Assembly: GCA_934426285.1 (NCBI GenBank) | Contig: CAKRYE010000069.1 | Coordinates: forward strand, 1 to 8,777 | Reading direction: 5' to 3' | Source: an uncultured Blautia sp. | GTDB lineage: Bacteria > Bacillota > Clostridia > Lachnospirales > Lachnospiraceae | Length of the DNA: 8,777 nt | In this document: one piece after another, positions 8,519 to 8,777 of the stretch | How the letters are laid out: every line of letters begins with the position of its first letter | How positions within the stretch are numbered: the first letter of the stretch is position 1 | Position numbers and translations under genes: made by a program | The notes under the pieces: model-generated | What the model was told of the DNA's origin: nothing | Databases searched by the model: none | What the model saw: only the letters and a program-made list of their open reading frames with translations

Positions 8519-8563
8519 AAGCCCCATGTCCGCACCGTCCAGGTGCTGGGCATGGGGCTTTTT
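8519..8563 (+). terminator. Strong intrinsic terminator of the locus
   Basis: AAGCCCCATG (8519-8528) pairs with CATGGGGCTT (8551-8560). The stem continues inward through one G-U pair, two C-G pairs and, past one bulged T (8547), GCACC (8532-8536) with GGTGC (8542-8546), closing a 5-nt loop. TTTTT (8559-8563) ends the structure. It lies 21 bp after the araN stop and should end the arabinoside locus. Confidence 0.92.
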
Positions 8564-8591
8564 GCATATCAGGGTTCTGTATATGTAGGTG

Positions 8592-8620
8592 TGTTTTTTC
8601 ATCGGGAAATATGATATACT
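8592..8620 (+). promoter_or_regulatory. Promoter of the downstream dehydrogenase-like gene
   Basis: TATACT (8615-8620) is preceded by TG (8612-8613), forming an extended -10. A weak TGTTTT (8592-8597) lies 17 nt upstream. The leader to the next ATG would be about 75 nt. No AAACGTTT operator is present, so this gene looks independent of the arabinoside regulator. Confidence 0.5.
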
Positions 8621-8702
8621 CGGATTAGCTCAATAATAGGAAGTTGTAGAACTGGCTTATTTATATTTCTGATATTTTATTTATAAGGAGAAAATTATAT
8701 TT

Positions 8703-8777
8703 ATGAACGATAAATGTGTGGTATTGAATGCAAAGAAAATGAATTTTGATGGGAAGCTGGATTTTTCCATTTTATCT
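8703..8777 (+). CDS. Probable D-2-hydroxyacid dehydrogenase, N-terminal fragment
   Basis: Only 25 codons are visible: MNDKCVVLNAKK, then MNFDGKLDFSILS. The pattern of a short beta strand (CVVLNA), a loop, then DGKLDFSIL resembles the start of NAD-dependent D-2-hydroxyacid dehydrogenases such as glycerate or lactate dehydrogenases. All of the NAD-binding and catalytic residues lie outside the window, so this is a tentative call. AAGGAG (8685-8690) lies 12 nt before the ATG, which is rather long. The gene comes after a strong terminator and has its own promoter, so it is not part of the arabinoside operon. Confidence 0.45.
   Translation, partial: MNDKCVVLNAKKMNFDGKLDFSILS

Overview
The window looks like chromosomal DNA from a low- to mid-GC Firmicute, most probably a gut Lachnospiraceae-type Clostridium. 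The evidence is strong AGGAGG ribosome binding sites, sigma-A style promoters, AT-rich spacers, and closest remembered matches to Bacillus/Geobacillus arabinose proteins. This is inference; no marker gene fixes the genus. The core is a compact locus for importing arabinose-containing oligosaccharides and cleaving them inside the cell.

Layout. Positions 1-113 (minus) hold the N-terminus of a Fur-family regulator with a good promoter, divergent from the locus. Positions 265-1320 encode a LacI-family repressor. A 332-bp spacer (1321-1652) then carries two AAACGTTT palindromes flanking a near-consensus promoter, plus a leader hairpin. The operon that follows is GH127 beta-L-arabinofuranosidase (1653-3599), AraP-type permease (3612-4508), AraQ-type permease (4513-5385), then, after a 107-bp gap with a hairpin, GH51 alpha-L-arabinofuranosidase (5493-7007). 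A 176-bp AT-rich spacer holds a separate promoter with a third operator copy. It drives the AraN-type sugar-binding protein (7184-8497), which ends at a strong intrinsic terminator (8519-8563). At the right edge a new promoter leads into the first 25 codons of a probable D-2-hydroxyacid dehydrogenase (8703-8777).

How it works together (inference from families). AraN captures arabino-oligosaccharides outside the cell and AraPQ import them. No ATPase gene is present, so a shared MsmX/MsmK-type ATPase elsewhere is expected. In the cytoplasm GH51 removes alpha-linked and GH127 beta-linked L-arabinofuranose. No isomerase, kinase, epimerase or secreted depolymerase is encoded here. The LacI-type protein is the obvious candidate for the factor binding the repeated AAACGTTT sites, and a related sequence overlaps its own promoter.

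The most notable points are the pairing of a beta- and an alpha-arabinofuranosidase with an AraNPQ-type importer, the shared operator with an asymmetric flank at three promoters, the possible looping arrangement around the operon promoter, and a binding protein whose signal peptide lacks a normal lipobox. I saw no mobile element, CRISPR array, tRNA or rRNA.
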